64,000 nucleotides of DNA from Corynebacterium halotolerans (GCF_001056295.1 NZ_JVMD01000026.1:38508-102507); one strand, 5' to 3'. Positions 26,411 through 36,296 are shown, counted from the first letter of the stretch. Numbers and translations are program-made. Notes: generated from the letters alone by a model not told the origin.

Positions 26411-27469
26411 ATGCGCTTCACCACGCGCCTGGCCGCCGCCGCAGTCGCGGTCTGCGGTCTCGCCGCCGGCCTCGTCGCCTGCGGCACGGACGAAGGCACC
26501 GGCACCGACGGCAAGGGCGCCGCGCCCGCCGACGGCCCCCTGGTCATCTACTCCGGACGCAGCGAAGACCTGGTCGCCCCGCTGATCGAGGACTTCAAGA
26601 AGGAGACGGGCATCGAGACGGAGGTCCGCTACGGCAAGACCGCCGAGCAGGCCCAGCTGCTGCTCACCGAGGGCGACAACACCCGCGCCCACGTCTTCTT
26701 CTCGCAGGAGGCCGGCGCGCTCGGCCTGCTGCAGGACAAGGGCATGCTCGCCGACGCCCCCGCGGACCTGATGAAGAAGGTTCCCTCCGGCTTCTCCTCC
26801 GAGGAGGGCAAGTGGGTCGGCGTCACCGGCCGCGCCCGCGTGGTGGCGTACGACAAGGAGTCGGTCGACGAGGCCGACGCCCCCGACACCGCCGCCGGCA
26901 TGGTCGACCCTAAGTGGAAGGGCAAGATCGCCATCGCCCCGGGCAACGCCTCCTTCCTGTCCTTCGTCACCGCCATGCGCGTGACCGAGGGCGAGGACGC
27001 CGCCCGCGACTGGCTGAAGAAGCTCGCCGCGAACGAGCCGAAGACCTACGAGAAGAACGGCGACGTTCTCGAAGCCGTTAACAAGGGCGAGGCGCAGATC
27101 GGCCTGATCAACCACTACTACTGGTACTCGGCGGCCTCCGAGCAGGGCGCCGACAAGATGCGCGCCCAGCTGAAGTTCGGCGCCGACGGCGACCTGGCCG
27201 GCCTGGTCAACGCCACCGGCGCGGGCATCCTCACCGGTGCCGCGGAGCGCGAGGACGCGAAGAAGTTCGTCGAGTTCCTGCTGTCCGAGAAGGCGCAGAA
27301 GTACTTCGCCGAGAAGACCTACGAGTACCCGCTGGTCGAGGGCATCAAGGGCCCGGAGGGCGTGCCCGCGCTCGATTCCCTGAAGGTCCCGGACGTCGAC
27401 CTGTCGAAGCTCGGCACCGTCGAGGAGACCGCCGCCCTCATCGATGAGGCCGGTCTGACCGTCAATTGA
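26411..27469 (+). CDS. Ferric iron ABC transporter, substrate-binding lipoprotein
   Basis: A 352-residue lipoprotein (signal peptide with lipobox GLVAC, Cys at about residue 20) of the FbpA/AfuA/FutA family, which binds ferric iron outside the membrane. Family features: LVIYSGRSEDLV at the mature start, GKTAEQAQLLL, and the iron-binding tyrosine cluster INHYYWYSAA. ATG 26411 has AAGAGG 7 nt upstream. First gene of an overlapping three-gene operon under a DtxR box, so it should be made when iron is scarce. Confidence 0.93.
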   Translation: MRFTTRLAAAAVAVCGLAAGLVACGTDEGTGTDGKGAAPADGPLVIYSGRSEDLVAPLIEDFKKETGIETEVRYGKTAEQAQLLLTEGDNTRAHVFFSQEAGALGLLQDKGMLADAPADLMKKVPSGFSSEEGKWVGVTGRARVVAYDKESVDEADAPDTAAGMVDPKWKGKIAIAPGNASFLSFVTAMRVTEGEDAARDWLKKLAANEPKTYEKNGDVLEAVNKGEAQIGLINHYYWYSAASEQGADKMRAQLKFGADGDLAGLVNATGAGILTGAAEREDAKKFVEFLLSEKAQKYFAEKTYEYPLVEGIKGPEGVPALDSLKVPDVDLSKLGTVEETAALIDEAGLTVN

Positions 27470-29055
27470 TCGCCGTCTCCGACACCGTCGGCCGTCGCGC
27501 TTCGGCGCGCCGGCCGTTTCGGCGTTTCCGGGTGGGCGCGGGACTGCCCGGCCGCGCCAATCCCGTCCTGGTGACGCTGGCCATCCTCACCGTCGCGGTG
27601 GTGGCGACGCCCCTGATGTTCCTGTTGGGCGAGGCGCTGGCGGCGCCGGGTGAGCGGATCGCCGATGCGCTGCTGCGGCCGCGGACCCTGCGGCTGACGG
27701 CCAACACTCTCGCGCTGACGGGCGGCGCGGTCGCGGGCACCCTGCTGTTGGGAGTGCCCACGGCGTTCGCGCTGGTGCGCACGAATCTGGTGGGCCGCCG
27801 CTGGTGGTGGGTGGCGGCCTCCCTGCCGTTGGCCATCCCGTCGTACGTGGCGGGCCTGGCGTGGGTGAGCGCGACGCCGCTGCGCGGGTACTGGGGTTCG
27901 CTGCTGGTGCTGGTGCTGGTGACCACGCCGTACGTCACGCTTCCGGTCGCCGCCGCCCTGCGCCGCGCCGACACGGCGGTGGAGGACGTCGCGCGGACGC
28001 TGGGCCTCGGGCCGCTGCGCGCCTTCCTGACCATGACCCTGCCGCAGATCGCCCCGGCCGCCGGCGCGGGGGCGCTGCTGGTGGCGCTGTACGCGATCTC
28101 GGAGTTCGGCGTCGTGGCCATCATGCGCTTCCCGACGCTGACCCCCGCCGTGCAGACGGCCTTCGCCGGCACCTTCAACCGCGAGCTGGCCATGGTGCTG
28201 TCGCTGCTGCTGGTGCTCATGGCGCTGGTCGTCGTCGCGTTCGAGCGCGCGCTGCGCCGCCCGGCCGCGGCCATCCGCGTGCGGGGCGATCAGGCGCCGC
28301 CGGTCCGGCTGTCGGGGGCCGGGCAGGCCGGGGTCTGCCTGGGCTTGGCGACGGTCTTCGTCGCCTCCGTCGGCGTACCCGTGTACGTGCTCCTGGATCG
28401 TCTGGCGCGCAGCGTCGCCGGGCACGAGATCGAGGTGGAGCGCATGTTCGCGGCGGCGCGGACGACGGTGTTCCTGGGTTTCGCGGGGGCGGTGGTGGCC
28501 ACGGTGCTGGCGCTGCCGATCGGCATCCTCGCCGCCCGCCGCCGGTCGCGACTGGTGTCCGGCCTGGAGACCGCGACGTTTTTGGGCCATGGCCTGCCGG
28601 GCATCGTGCTCGGCCTGTCGATGGTCTACCTGGCACTGGCCGCGGTGCCCGCGCTGTACCAGACCCTCGGGCTGCTGGTGATCGCCTACGGCATCTTGTT
28701 CGTGCCCAAGGCCATGGGGTCGGTGCGCACGTCGATCGCGCAGGTGCCGGAGTCGCTGGAGGACGCCGCGCGCACGCTCGGCCGGTCGCCGGCGCGCACG
28801 TGGGCGGAGGTGACCGGGGCGCTGTCGTGGCCCGGGATCGCCGCCGGCGCGATGCTGGTGGCGCTGACGGTGATGAAGGAACTGCCCGCCACCTTGATGA
28901 TGCGCCCCACCGGTGTCGATACTCTGGCGACCCGACTGTGGCAGTTGTCCGACATCGCCGCCTACGGGGCCGCCGCCCCGTATGCGCTGATGCTCATCGC
29001 GGCCGCCGCGGTGCCCGCCCTGGTGCTCGCCCGAAACCCCGGAGGATCGCGATGA
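27466..29055 (+). CDS. Ferric iron ABC transporter, permease
   Basis: A 529-residue double-length permease of the FbpB type: two copies of the binding-protein-dependent transport domain, each with about six membrane helices and its EAA loop (VEDVARTLGLGPLRAF in the first half, LEDAARTLGRSPARTW in the second). Those loops contact the ATPase. TTG 27466 overlaps the previous stop (TTGA). Downstream it overlaps the ATPase start. Confidence 0.93.
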   Translation: MIAVSDTVGRRASARRPFRRFRVGAGLPGRANPVLVTLAILTVAVVATPLMFLLGEALAAPGERIADALLRPRTLRLTANTLALTGGAVAGTLLLGVPTAFALVRTNLVGRRWWWVAASLPLAIPSYVAGLAWVSATPLRGYWGSLLVLVLVTTPYVTLPVAAALRRADTAVEDVARTLGLGPLRAFLTMTLPQIAPAAGAGALLVALYAISEFGVVAIMRFPTLTPAVQTAFAGTFNRELAMVLSLLLVLMALVVVAFERALRRPAAAIRVRGDQAPPVRLSGAGQAGVCLGLATVFVASVGVPVYVLLDRLARSVAGHEIEVERMFAAARTTVFLGFAGAVVATVLALPIGILAARRRSRLVSGLETATFLGHGLPGIVLGLSMVYLALAAVPALYQTLGLLVIAYGILFVPKAMGSVRTSIAQVPESLEDAARTLGRSPARTWAEVTGALSWPGIAAGAMLVALTVMKELPATLMMRPTGVDTLATRLWQLSDIAAYGAAAPYALMLIAAAAVPALVLARNPGGSR

Positions 29056-30185
29056 CCGACGCCCGCCCCCAGACCCCCGCCCCGCCCGCGCTGTCCATCT
29101 CCGGGCTCTGCGCCCGATACGACGGCGCCCCGGTGCTCCGCGACATCGATCTCGAGGTCGCGGAGGGGGAGCTGCTGGCGGTGCTGGGCCCGAGCGGCTG
29201 CGGCAAGACGACGCTGCTGCGCGTGCTCGCCGGGCTCATGCCCGCCACCGCGGGCACGGTGCACCTGGCCGGCCGCCGCGTCGTCGACGGACCCTCGGGC
29301 GTCCCGCCGGAGCGCCGGCGGGTCGGGCTGGTGCCGCAGGATGCGTCGCTGTTCCCGCACCTCGACGTCGCCGACAACGTCGGTTTCGGTCTCGGCCGCC
29401 GGCTGCCCCGCCTGCCGTTCACGCGCCGCGGCCGCCGCGTGCCGGACCGCGTGATGGAGCTGCTGGAGATCGTCGGCATCCCCGAATTGGCGCACCGCAT
29501 GCCGTCCGAGCTGTCCGGCGGCCAGGCCCAGCGGGTGTCGCTGGCGCGGGCGCTGGCGCCGAACCCGGATCTGGTGCTCCTCGACGAGCCGTTCTCCGCC
29601 CTCGACGCCGCCCTGCGCACCCGGCTGCGCGGCGAGGTCCGCGACATTCTCGCCGCCCACGGTGCGACCGGCCTGCTGGTCACGCATGACCAGGACGAAG
29701 CGCTGTCCACCGCGGACCGCGTGGCCATCGTCGAATCGGGGCGCATCATCCAGTGCGATGCCCCGGAGGAGGTCTACTCACAGCCGGCGACGGCGTGGGT
29801 CGCCGGGTTCGTGGGCACGTGCTCGCTGCTGCGCGGACGCGTCGACGGTCCGATCGCCCGCAGCGCCCTGGGCACCGCGGACGTCCCGGCGGGCACGTCG
29901 GCGGACGAGGTCGCGGTGATGGTCCGGCCCGAGCAGGTCGCCCTGACCCGCGGTGACGGCGCCGGCACTGAGGGCGGGGCCGGCACGGGGGACGGGGCCG
30001 GGGTCGCCGGGACCGTCGAAACGGTGGAGTACTCCGGGCATTCGACCAAGTACGCGCTGAGCATCGGCGAGGCCGGGGACGTCGAAAAGCTCATCGCCCG
30101 CGAGCACGGCCCCGCCCGCTTCGCCGTCGGCGACCGCGTCACGGCGGCGGCGACGTCGCCCCTGCACGCCGTGCGCGACCGCTAG
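29052..30185 (+). CDS. Ferric iron ABC transporter, ATP-binding protein
   Basis: A 377-residue ABC ATPase of the FbpC type. Walker A LGPSGCGKTT, Q-loop VPQDASLFPHL, signature LSGGQAQRVSLARAL, Walker B LVLLDEPFSALD and switch His in LLVTHDQDEA are all intact. The C-terminal 120 residues form the regulatory TOBE-like domain (VMVRPEQVAL) interrupted by a Gly/Ala repeat (GAGTEGGAGTGDGAG). ATG overlaps the permease stop (ATGA) with GGAGGA 5 nt upstream. Ends 5 bp before the convergent sodC stop. Confidence 0.93.
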   Translation: MTDARPQTPAPPALSISGLCARYDGAPVLRDIDLEVAEGELLAVLGPSGCGKTTLLRVLAGLMPATAGTVHLAGRRVVDGPSGVPPERRRVGLVPQDASLFPHLDVADNVGFGLGRRLPRLPFTRRGRRVPDRVMELLEIVGIPELAHRMPSELSGGQAQRVSLARALAPNPDLVLLDEPFSALDAALRTRLRGEVRDILAAHGATGLLVTHDQDEALSTADRVAIVESGRIIQCDAPEEVYSQPATAWVAGFVGTCSLLRGRVDGPIARSALGTADVPAGTSADEVAVMVRPEQVALTRGDGAGTEGGAGTGDGAGVAGTVETVEYSGHSTKYALSIGEAGDVEKLIAREHGPARFAVGDRVTAAATSPLHAVRDR

Positions 30186-30189
30186 GGGG

Positions 30190-30888
30190 TCAGTTCGCCG
30201 ACTTCTCCACCACGCCGCACAGCGCGCGGTCGCCGGCGTCGCCCGTCTTCTTGGTGTCCTCGTCGGGCCCGTCGGGGGCGTAGCGCTCGGGGATGTGGGC
30301 GAAGTTGTCCGGGCCGGCGTGGACCATGACGGCCGAACCGTCGCCGTCGAAAAGCAGGTCCTTGGTCAGGCGGTCGGTGGTGAAGGTCATGCGGGCCGTG
30401 CCGTCGGAGGCGACCAGCAGCGACGGCATGTCGCCCGCGTGGCCCGGGGCGGCGTCGGGGTTGCCGTGGCCGACGTTCTCGGAGTCGCCCATCAGGTGCC
30501 CGCCGGCGGAGAGGAAGTCGCCGGTCTTCTCGCCGTCGGGGGCCTTGCTGTTCGGCTCGCACTTGCCGATCGAGTGGACGTGGAACGCGCGGAACCCGGG
30601 CTCGAGGCCGCGGGCCTCGACGGTGACGGTGACGCGGTCGCCGTCCTCGGCGAAGGTGACGGTGCCGGCGTCGGAGCCGTCCGGGGTTTTCAGGGCCGCG
30701 GTGGCGAAACCTTCGCCGGCGGGGGCGGCGGAGGTGGTCTCGGCCGCGGTCGAGGCGGCGTCGGTGACCGTGGTCGAGCCCGAGCCCGAGCCGGTGCCGG
30801 CGCCGTCGTCGGCGCAGGCCGCCAGGCCGAGGGTCAGGGCCGCGGCGCCGAGTGCGGCGGCGGTGATCCGGGTGGTGCGGTGCGTCAT
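30190..30888 (-). CDS. sodC: Cu/Zn superoxide dismutase lipoprotein SodC
   Basis: Secreted superoxide dismutase held on the membrane by a lipid: signal peptide with lipobox GLAAC (Cys at about residue 25), a Ser/Thr/Ala linker, then the catalytic domain. Metal ligands are visible in FHVHSIGKCEP (copper pair and disulfide Cys), GGHLMGD, GHAGDMPSL and VMVHAGPDNFA. The 232-residue length is typical of actinobacterial SodC. AGGAG lies 5 nt before ATG 30888. It is divergent from hypC, which starts about 200 bp away. Confidence 0.94.
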   Translation of the reverse strand: MTHRTTRITAAALGAAALTLGLAACADDGAGTGSGSGSTTVTDAASTAAETTSAAPAGEGFATAALKTPDGSDAGTVTFAEDGDRVTVTVEARGLEPGFRAFHVHSIGKCEPNSKAPDGEKTGDFLSAGGHLMGDSENVGHGNPDAAPGHAGDMPSLLVASDGTARMTFTTDRLTKDLLFDGDGSAVMVHAGPDNFAHIPERYAPDGPDEDTKKTGDAGDRALCGVVEKSAN

Positions 30889-31015
30889 GGTCGCTCCTGT
30901 CTCGTCTCTCCGTCTGGAGGGTTCGTATCTGTGACCGGTGACACACGATGTTACGCGGGTTCACCATCGGCGCGCGGCCCCTTCGCGGCGCCGCGGGCGA
31001 TCCGGCGGAAGTTGT

Positions 31016-31021
31016 ATGGTC
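31016..31021 (+). promoter_or_regulatory. Candidate -10 of hypCDE
   Basis: TATGGT about 70 nt before hypC ATG 31091; no clear -35. Confidence 0.3.
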
Positions 31022-31090
31022 GGACTGGAAACCCGGATGCGGCTCAGCCGGCCGGTCCGGGAGCGTCACCCGAAGAACGTGGAGAACGTC

Positions 31091-31360
31091 ATGTGCCTCG
31101 GCATCCCAGCCCAGATCGTCGACATCCCCGACCCCGCCCGCGCGAAAGTGGCCATCAGTGGCGTCGAGCGGATGATCGCCACGGACCTGCTCCTCGACGA
31201 GTCGCTGGCGGTGGGGGACTGGGTCCTGGTCCACGTCGGTTTCGCGTTGAGCAAGATCGACGAGGAGGAGGCGGCGCAGACCCTGACGCAAATCGAGCGG
31301 CTGGGCGGCGACGTGCTTTCCGACGAAGTCGATTCATTCACCACCAGCCGGATCGAATGA
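31091..31360 (+). CDS. hypC: Hydrogenase maturation chaperone HypC
   Basis: An 89-residue HypC/HupF protein. The essential N-terminal Cys is present (MCLGIPAQIVDI), as is the core VGDWVLVHVGFALSKID. With HypD it carries the Fe(CN)2CO unit to the hydrogenase large subunit. The start is fixed by the family N-terminus, with GGAGA 5 nt upstream. First gene of hypCDE, with 12 bp to hypD. Confidence 0.95.
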   Translation: MCLGIPAQIVDIPDPARAKVAISGVERMIATDLLLDESLAVGDWVLVHVGFALSKIDEEEAAQTLTQIERLGGDVLSDEVDSFTTSRIE

Positions 31361-31372
31361 GCGGGGAGCACC

Positions 31373-32524
31373 GTGAAGTACGTCGATGAATTCCGGGATC
31401 CGGAGGGCGCGAAGAAGCTGCTCCGGTCCATCGAGTCCAACGCCGCCAAGCTGGACGGGCCCATCTCGCTGATGGAGGTCTGCGGCGGCCACACCCACAC
31501 GATCTACCGCTACGGGCTGGAGAACCTGCTGCCGGAGGCCATCGAGCTGGTCCACGGCCCGGGTTGCCCGGTGTGCGTCATCCCGATGGGCCGCGTCGAC
31601 GATGCGCTGTGGCTCGCCGCCCAACCCGACGTCATCCTGGCCACGTTCGGGGACATGATGCGCGTGCCCGGCTCGGACGGTTCTCTTCTCGACGCCCGCG
31701 CGAAGGGCGCCGACGTGCGCTTCGTGTATTCGCCGCTGGATGCGCTGAAGCTGGCGGAGGAGAACTCGGACAAGCACGTCGTCTTCTTCGCGGTGGGGTT
31801 CGAGACCACGGCGCCGTCGACGGCGGTGACCCTGGAGGCGGCCCGCCGGAAGGACGTGCCGAACTTCTCCGTGTTCTCCAACCACGTCACCATCGAGCCG
31901 CCGCTGCGGGCGATCGTCGACGGCGGGGAAACGCAGGTCGAGGGGTTCATCGGCCCCGGCCACGTGGCCACGGTGGTGGGCACGAAGGCGTTCGACTTCT
32001 TGCCGGAGGAGTTCGGCCTGCCGTGCGTGGTGGCCGGCTTCGAGCCGCTGGACATCCTGCAGGCGGTGGACATGCTGCTGAAGCAGTTCGTCTCCGGTGA
32101 CGTCGCCGCTGGCCGGGCGACGGTGGGCAACCAGTACGCCCGCGTGGTCCGGCCGGAGGGCAACCCCGCCGCAGAGGCCCTGCTGGACCGCGTGTTCACG
32201 GTGCGGGACCGTTTCGAGTGGCGTGGCCTGGGCTGGCTCGACGACTCCGGCCTGGGCATCGCGGACGAGTACGCGAAGTGGGACGCGGAGAAGCGCTTCA
32301 CCGTCCCCGGCGCCCTGATCCCCGATCCCGTGGCGTGCGAGTGCGGGTCGGTGCTCACCGGCCGCATCAAGCCGTGGGAGTGCCGCGTGTTCGGCACCGC
32401 GTGCACGCCGGATACGCCGATCGGCACGTGCATGGTCTCGCCGGAGGGCGCCTGCGCCGCGTACTACAACTTCGGCCGCATCGACCGGAAGGTCACCGTC
32501 GAGCTGGGCTCCCGCCCGAGCTGA
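31373..32524 (+). CDS. hypD: Hydrogenase maturation protein HypD
   Basis: A 383-residue iron-sulfur scaffold on which the Fe(CN)2CO unit is built. All family motifs are seen: CGGHTHTIYRYG, HGPGCPVCVIP, the FAVGFETTAPSTA segment, GPGHVATVVG, and the C-terminal [4Fe-4S] region with cysteines in VACECGS, WECRVFGTAC and CMVSPEGACAAYYNF. GTG 31373 follows a GGGGAG site. Confidence 0.96.
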   Translation: MKYVDEFRDPEGAKKLLRSIESNAAKLDGPISLMEVCGGHTHTIYRYGLENLLPEAIELVHGPGCPVCVIPMGRVDDALWLAAQPDVILATFGDMMRVPGSDGSLLDARAKGADVRFVYSPLDALKLAEENSDKHVVFFAVGFETTAPSTAVTLEAARRKDVPNFSVFSNHVTIEPPLRAIVDGGETQVEGFIGPGHVATVVGTKAFDFLPEEFGLPCVVAGFEPLDILQAVDMLLKQFVSGDVAAGRATVGNQYARVVRPEGNPAAEALLDRVFTVRDRFEWRGLGWLDDSGLGIADEYAKWDAEKRFTVPGALIPDPVACECGSVLTGRIKPWECRVFGTACTPDTPIGTCMVSPEGACAAYYNFGRIDRKVTVELGSRPS

Positions 32525-32544
32525 CCCGGACAACAGGAGAACGA

Positions 32545-33651
32545 GTGGATCCCAAGAACCGCCTCAACGTCGACGAGGACCGGGTCAACGCCAACATCGG
32601 GCGCGTGCGGGGGCGCGGGCACAGGCTGCTCGACGACCACGTGACGCTGGCCCACGGCGCCGGCGGGAAGGCGTCGGCGGCGCTGGTGGAGAACGTCTTC
32701 TGGGAGATCTTCGGCGGCGACGTCCTGCCCGACGGCGGTGACTCCGCCGTGCTGCCGTTGGACGGGATGCTGGGGGCGGAGCCCGGGAGCCTGGCCATGT
32801 CCACGGACTCCTACGTGGTCAACCCGATCGAGTTCCCCGGCGGCGACATCGGCGACCTGGCGGTCAACGGCACGGTCAACGACCTGGCGGTGGCCGGCGC
32901 GGTGCCGAAGGCCATCACCGCCGCGTTCGTGCTGGAGGAGGGCCTGCCCATCGACGTGCTGCGCCGCATCGTCGGGTCGATGGCCCGCGCCGCGGAGGCC
33001 GCGGGGGTGGACATCGTCGCCGGCGACACGAAGGTCGTGCCGCGCGGCGCGTGCGACAAGATGTACATCACCACGGCGGGGGTGGGCGTGGTGCCAGCCG
33101 GCCGCCGCACCGGCTACGGCGAGATCGCCGAGGGAGACCGCATCATCGTCTCCGGCCCGATCGCCGACCACGGCATGGCGGTGATGATGGCCCGCGGCGA
33201 CCTGGCCATCGACGCCCCCATCCAGTCCGACACCCGCGCGGTCAACGGGCTGGTCGAGGCGCTGTTCGCTGCCGTGCCCGACGTCCGTTTCCTGCGCGAC
33301 GCAACGCGCGGCGGGGTGGCGACGGTCATGAACGAGCTCGCCCGCGGCTCCGGCAAGGGCATCGCGCTGGACGACGCCTCGATCGAGGTCCGGGACATGA
33401 CCCGCGCCGCCTGCGACATGCTCGGCATCGACCCGCTGTACGTGGCCAACGAGGGCACGTTCACCGCCGTCGTGCCGGAGGCCGCCGCGGACGAGGCCGT
33501 CGCCGCGCTGCATGTCGCCGGCGCGCCCGGTGCCCGCGTGATCGGCCGCGTCGTCGCCGAGCCCGCCGCGTCGGTCGTGCTGGTCACCGGCTTCGGCGGC
33601 ACCCGCATGGTGGACATGCTGGTCGGCGATCCGCTGCCGCGCATCTGCTGA
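32545..33651 (+). CDS. hypE: Hydrogenase maturation protein HypE
   Basis: A 368-residue enzyme that dehydrates the carbamoyl group on its own C-terminal Cys to the cyanide ligand. It ends in PLPRIC, the required C-terminus, and has the AIR-synthase-like motifs LAHGAGGKASAALVE, GDSAVLPLDG and DATRGGVATVMNELA. GTG 32545 has AGGAG 5 nt upstream. Ends 9 bp before the convergent hypF stop. Confidence 0.96.
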   Translation: MDPKNRLNVDEDRVNANIGRVRGRGHRLLDDHVTLAHGAGGKASAALVENVFWEIFGGDVLPDGGDSAVLPLDGMLGAEPGSLAMSTDSYVVNPIEFPGGDIGDLAVNGTVNDLAVAGAVPKAITAAFVLEEGLPIDVLRRIVGSMARAAEAAGVDIVAGDTKVVPRGACDKMYITTAGVGVVPAGRRTGYGEIAEGDRIIVSGPIADHGMAVMMARGDLAIDAPIQSDTRAVNGLVEALFAAVPDVRFLRDATRGGVATVMNELARGSGKGIALDDASIEVRDMTRAACDMLGIDPLYVANEGTFTAVVPEAAADEAVAALHVAGAPGARVIGRVVAEPAASVVLVTGFGGTRMVDMLVGDPLPRIC

Positions 33652-33660
33652 GCGGACGCT

Positions 33661-36075
33661 TTACGACGGTCCCCGCGTCGCCAGCAGCCCGGCCATCGCC
33701 TGGCCCACGCTGAGCCCGCCGTCGTTGGCGGGGACGACGCGGTGCTCGAGGAGGTCGAACCCGCGGGCGGCGAGGTTGTCGCGAAGCTCGGCCATGAGGA
33801 TCCGGTTCAGGGCGCAGCCGCCCGTCGCGCCGACGATTCCCGTGCCTGCGGCGTCGGCGGCCGCCGCTATGTGCTCGCCGATGATGCGCGCCAGGCCGCG
33901 GTGGAAGCGGAGGGCGCGGGCGGCCGGTGGTGCATCGGGTTCGGCGAGCTCCAGGAACAGCTCGGGGAGCGTCGTCGCGGAGCCGGTTGCGATGGATGCA
34001 GGGGCGTCAGGGCCGTCGTTCAGGGCGGTGCGTGCCAGGTGCTCGAATTCCATGGCGGCCTGGGCTTCGTAGGTCACGGCGCCGTCCGGCCAGTCCGCGC
34101 CGCACCCGGCGAGCACGGCGGCGGCGTCGAAGATGCGGCCGAGCGACGTCGACGCCACGACGCCGACGCCCGCGGCCAGCTGCGATTCGAGCAGCGCGAG
34201 TTCGGCCCCGGCCGCGGCGCCCGCCAATTCGGCCACCGGAAGATCCAGCCCCCACGACGCGGCGATGCACGCCAACGTCCGCCACGGACGCGCCACCGAC
34301 CGGTCGCCGCCGGCGAAATCGAATGGGGGCACGTGCCAGGTGCGCTCCCATTGGCGCAGGTCACCAAGGCCCTCGCCGTCAGCACCGCCGAGCGTGAGAA
34401 TCTCGCCGCCCCAAATCGTCCCGTCGGTGCCGTAGCCGGTGCCGTCGAGCGCCGCGACGATCGCCGGCCCCTCCGCGATGCCGTGCTCGGCCAGCAGCGC
34501 CAGTGCGTGGGCGTAGTGGTGCTGCACCCCCAGCATGTCGATGCCCCGCTCGCCGGCCCACCGCTCCGCCCACGCCGTGGTCGCGTAATCGGGGTGCAGA
34601 TCGTGGACGACCAGCCCCGGCTCGGCGCGGCGCATGCCCAGCATCCGCTCCACCGCCTCGCCGTACGCCGCCTGCGTCACCGCCGACCGCATGTCCCCGA
34701 TGTGCGGCGACACATGCGCGAGACCTTCGCCCTCGCCACCGCCGGCCCCGCCACCGCCGCCGTCGACCACGGCGAACGTGTTCTTCAGCTCACCGCCGAC
34801 GGCGAGGATGGGAGGTGGCGGCGGGCCGTCGTCAAGCGAAGAAGCCGGAGGCAAAGGCAACGGCAGCGGCAGCGGTGCGAAGCCGCGCGACCGGCGGATG
34901 GGGCGGTCGCCGAGGCAGACGGAATCCTCGACGGGCACGTGAATGCCGCGATCGTGCAGCAGAAACGCATCCGCGATATGCCCCAACCGCGCCCGCGCCG
35001 ACGCATTGCCGTGGCAGAGCGCCTCGCCCGGCGGATTGCCCGACGTGGCCACGAGCGGCTTGGCGACGAGCAACTCGTGCAGCGGCGAATACGGCAACAT
35101 CACGCCGACGTCGCCGAGGCCGGGCGCGACCGACGGGGCCAGCGGGGCGCCGTCGCGCATCGGGGCGATGACGATGGGATGCGCCGGCGACGTGAGCAGC
35201 GCGGTGTCCGGGAAGTCGGCGAGCCGGTGTGCGGCGTCGGCGTCCGGGGCCATGACCGCGAAGGGCTTCGCCGGGCGGTGCTTGCGGCGGCGCAGCTCGG
35301 CGACGGCGTCCTCGTTGGCCGCGTCGCACATGAGGTGGAAGCCGCCGATGCCCTTGACGGCCAGGATCTTCCCCGCGTCGAGGAGCTCGCGGGCGCGGGC
35401 GATGGTCGTGCCCATGAACTCCGGTGAGCGGTCGGGGGGTGGGGTTTGGGTGGTGGGGGCGGCGCCGGAGCCGGTCCCGGGTTCTTCCAGCCACAGCCGC
35501 GGCCCGCAATCGAAGCAGCTGATGGGCTGCGCGTGATGGCGGCGATTGCCGGGATCGGAGTACTCGGCGGCGCAGGCCGGGCACATGGGGAACTCCCGCA
35601 TGGTGGTGTTCGGCCGGTCGTAGGGGACGTCCTCGATGATGGTCAGCCGCGGGCCGCAGTTGACGCACGTGATGAACGGGTACCCGAAGCGGCGGTCGCC
35701 CGGATCGCGCAGCTCGGCCAGGCAATCGGGGCAGGTGGCGACGTCCGGCGGGAGGAGCGTGGGGGCGCCGGGCGCGCGGCGGGATTCGAGGATGGCGAAC
35801 GGCGGGCCGTCGGGTGCGGCGGGGGAGTCGAGGGGCGGGAGGTCGCGGACCTCGTGGCCGATGATGCGCGACAGGGGTGGGGCGTCGGCGAGCACGTCGC
35901 GGATGAAGGTGTCGACCTCCGCGGGTTCGCCCTGGACCTCGATGAAGACCTCGCGGTCGTCGTTGCCGCAGAATCCCGTGACGCGGTGGCGGGCGGCGAC
36001 GGCGGCGACGTGCGGGCGGAAGCCCACGCCCTGGATCACCCCGCGCAGCAGGTGTTCGCGCCGGATTTCGGTCAT
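33661..36075 (-). CDS. hypF: Carbamoyltransferase HypF
   Basis: Makes the carbamoyl group (from carbamoyl phosphate and ATP) that becomes cyanide. The 804-residue protein has an N-terminal acylphosphatase domain (RGVIQGVGFRPHVAA), two zinc fingers with CPDC/CVNC and CPAC/CFDC pairs (about residues 115-190), a YrdC-like domain (VKGIGGFHLMCDAANEDAV) and a Kae1-like C-terminal domain (VVHDLHPDYATT, VQHHYAHALALL, GATGGCALNRIL). Low-complexity Pro/Leu and Gly/Glu linkers sit between the last two (about residues 405-460). It is convergent with hypCDE and divergent from hypA across an 846-bp repeat-rich gap. Confidence 0.95.
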   Translation of the reverse strand: MTEIRREHLLRGVIQGVGFRPHVAAVAARHRVTGFCGNDDREVFIEVQGEPAEVDTFIRDVLADAPPLSRIIGHEVRDLPPLDSPAAPDGPPFAILESRRAPGAPTLLPPDVATCPDCLAELRDPGDRRFGYPFITCVNCGPRLTIIEDVPYDRPNTTMREFPMCPACAAEYSDPGNRRHHAQPISCFDCGPRLWLEEPGTGSGAAPTTQTPPPDRSPEFMGTTIARARELLDAGKILAVKGIGGFHLMCDAANEDAVAELRRRKHRPAKPFAVMAPDADAAHRLADFPDTALLTSPAHPIVIAPMRDGAPLAPSVAPGLGDVGVMLPYSPLHELLVAKPLVATSGNPPGEALCHGNASARARLGHIADAFLLHDRGIHVPVEDSVCLGDRPIRRSRGFAPLPLPLPLPPASSLDDGPPPPPILAVGGELKNTFAVVDGGGGGAGGGEGEGLAHVSPHIGDMRSAVTQAAYGEAVERMLGMRRAEPGLVVHDLHPDYATTAWAERWAGERGIDMLGVQHHYAHALALLAEHGIAEGPAIVAALDGTGYGTDGTIWGGEILTLGGADGEGLGDLRQWERTWHVPPFDFAGGDRSVARPWRTLACIAASWGLDLPVAELAGAAAGAELALLESQLAAGVGVVASTSLGRIFDAAAVLAGCGADWPDGAVTYEAQAAMEFEHLARTALNDGPDAPASIATGSATTLPELFLELAEPDAPPAARALRFHRGLARIIGEHIAAAADAAGTGIVGATGGCALNRILMAELRDNLAARGFDLLEHRVVPANDGGLSVGQAMAGLLATRGPS

Positions 36076-36110
36076 GGGGCCAGCTTAACGCGGTCGTGCG
36101 GCGCGCATCG

Positions 36111-36234
36111 GTGCAGGTCAGGCGGGTGGGGCGTGCATGCGTGCAGCTCAGGTGGGTGGGGCGCGGATATGTGCGGGGTGGGAGCGGCGCGGATGCGTGC
36201 AGCTCAGGTGGGTGGGGCGCGGATATGTGCGGGG
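36111..36234. repeat. Tandem repeats upstream of hypF
   Basis: The unit GTGCAGSTCAGGYGGGTGGG starts at 36111, 36141 and 36197. The last two copies extend to 40 bp identical sequence (36139-36178 and 36195-36234), period 56. Confidence 0.85.
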
Positions 36235-36258
36235 CGGGAGGGGCGTCGCTCACCCGCC

Positions 36259-36296
36259 GGCCGCCCGAACCTCGCACGGCCGCCCGAACCTCGCAC
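36259..36296. repeat. 19-bp tandem duplication
   Basis: GGCCGCCCGAACCTCGCAC twice head to tail (36259-36277, 36278-36296), with a partial third copy after it. Confidence 0.85.
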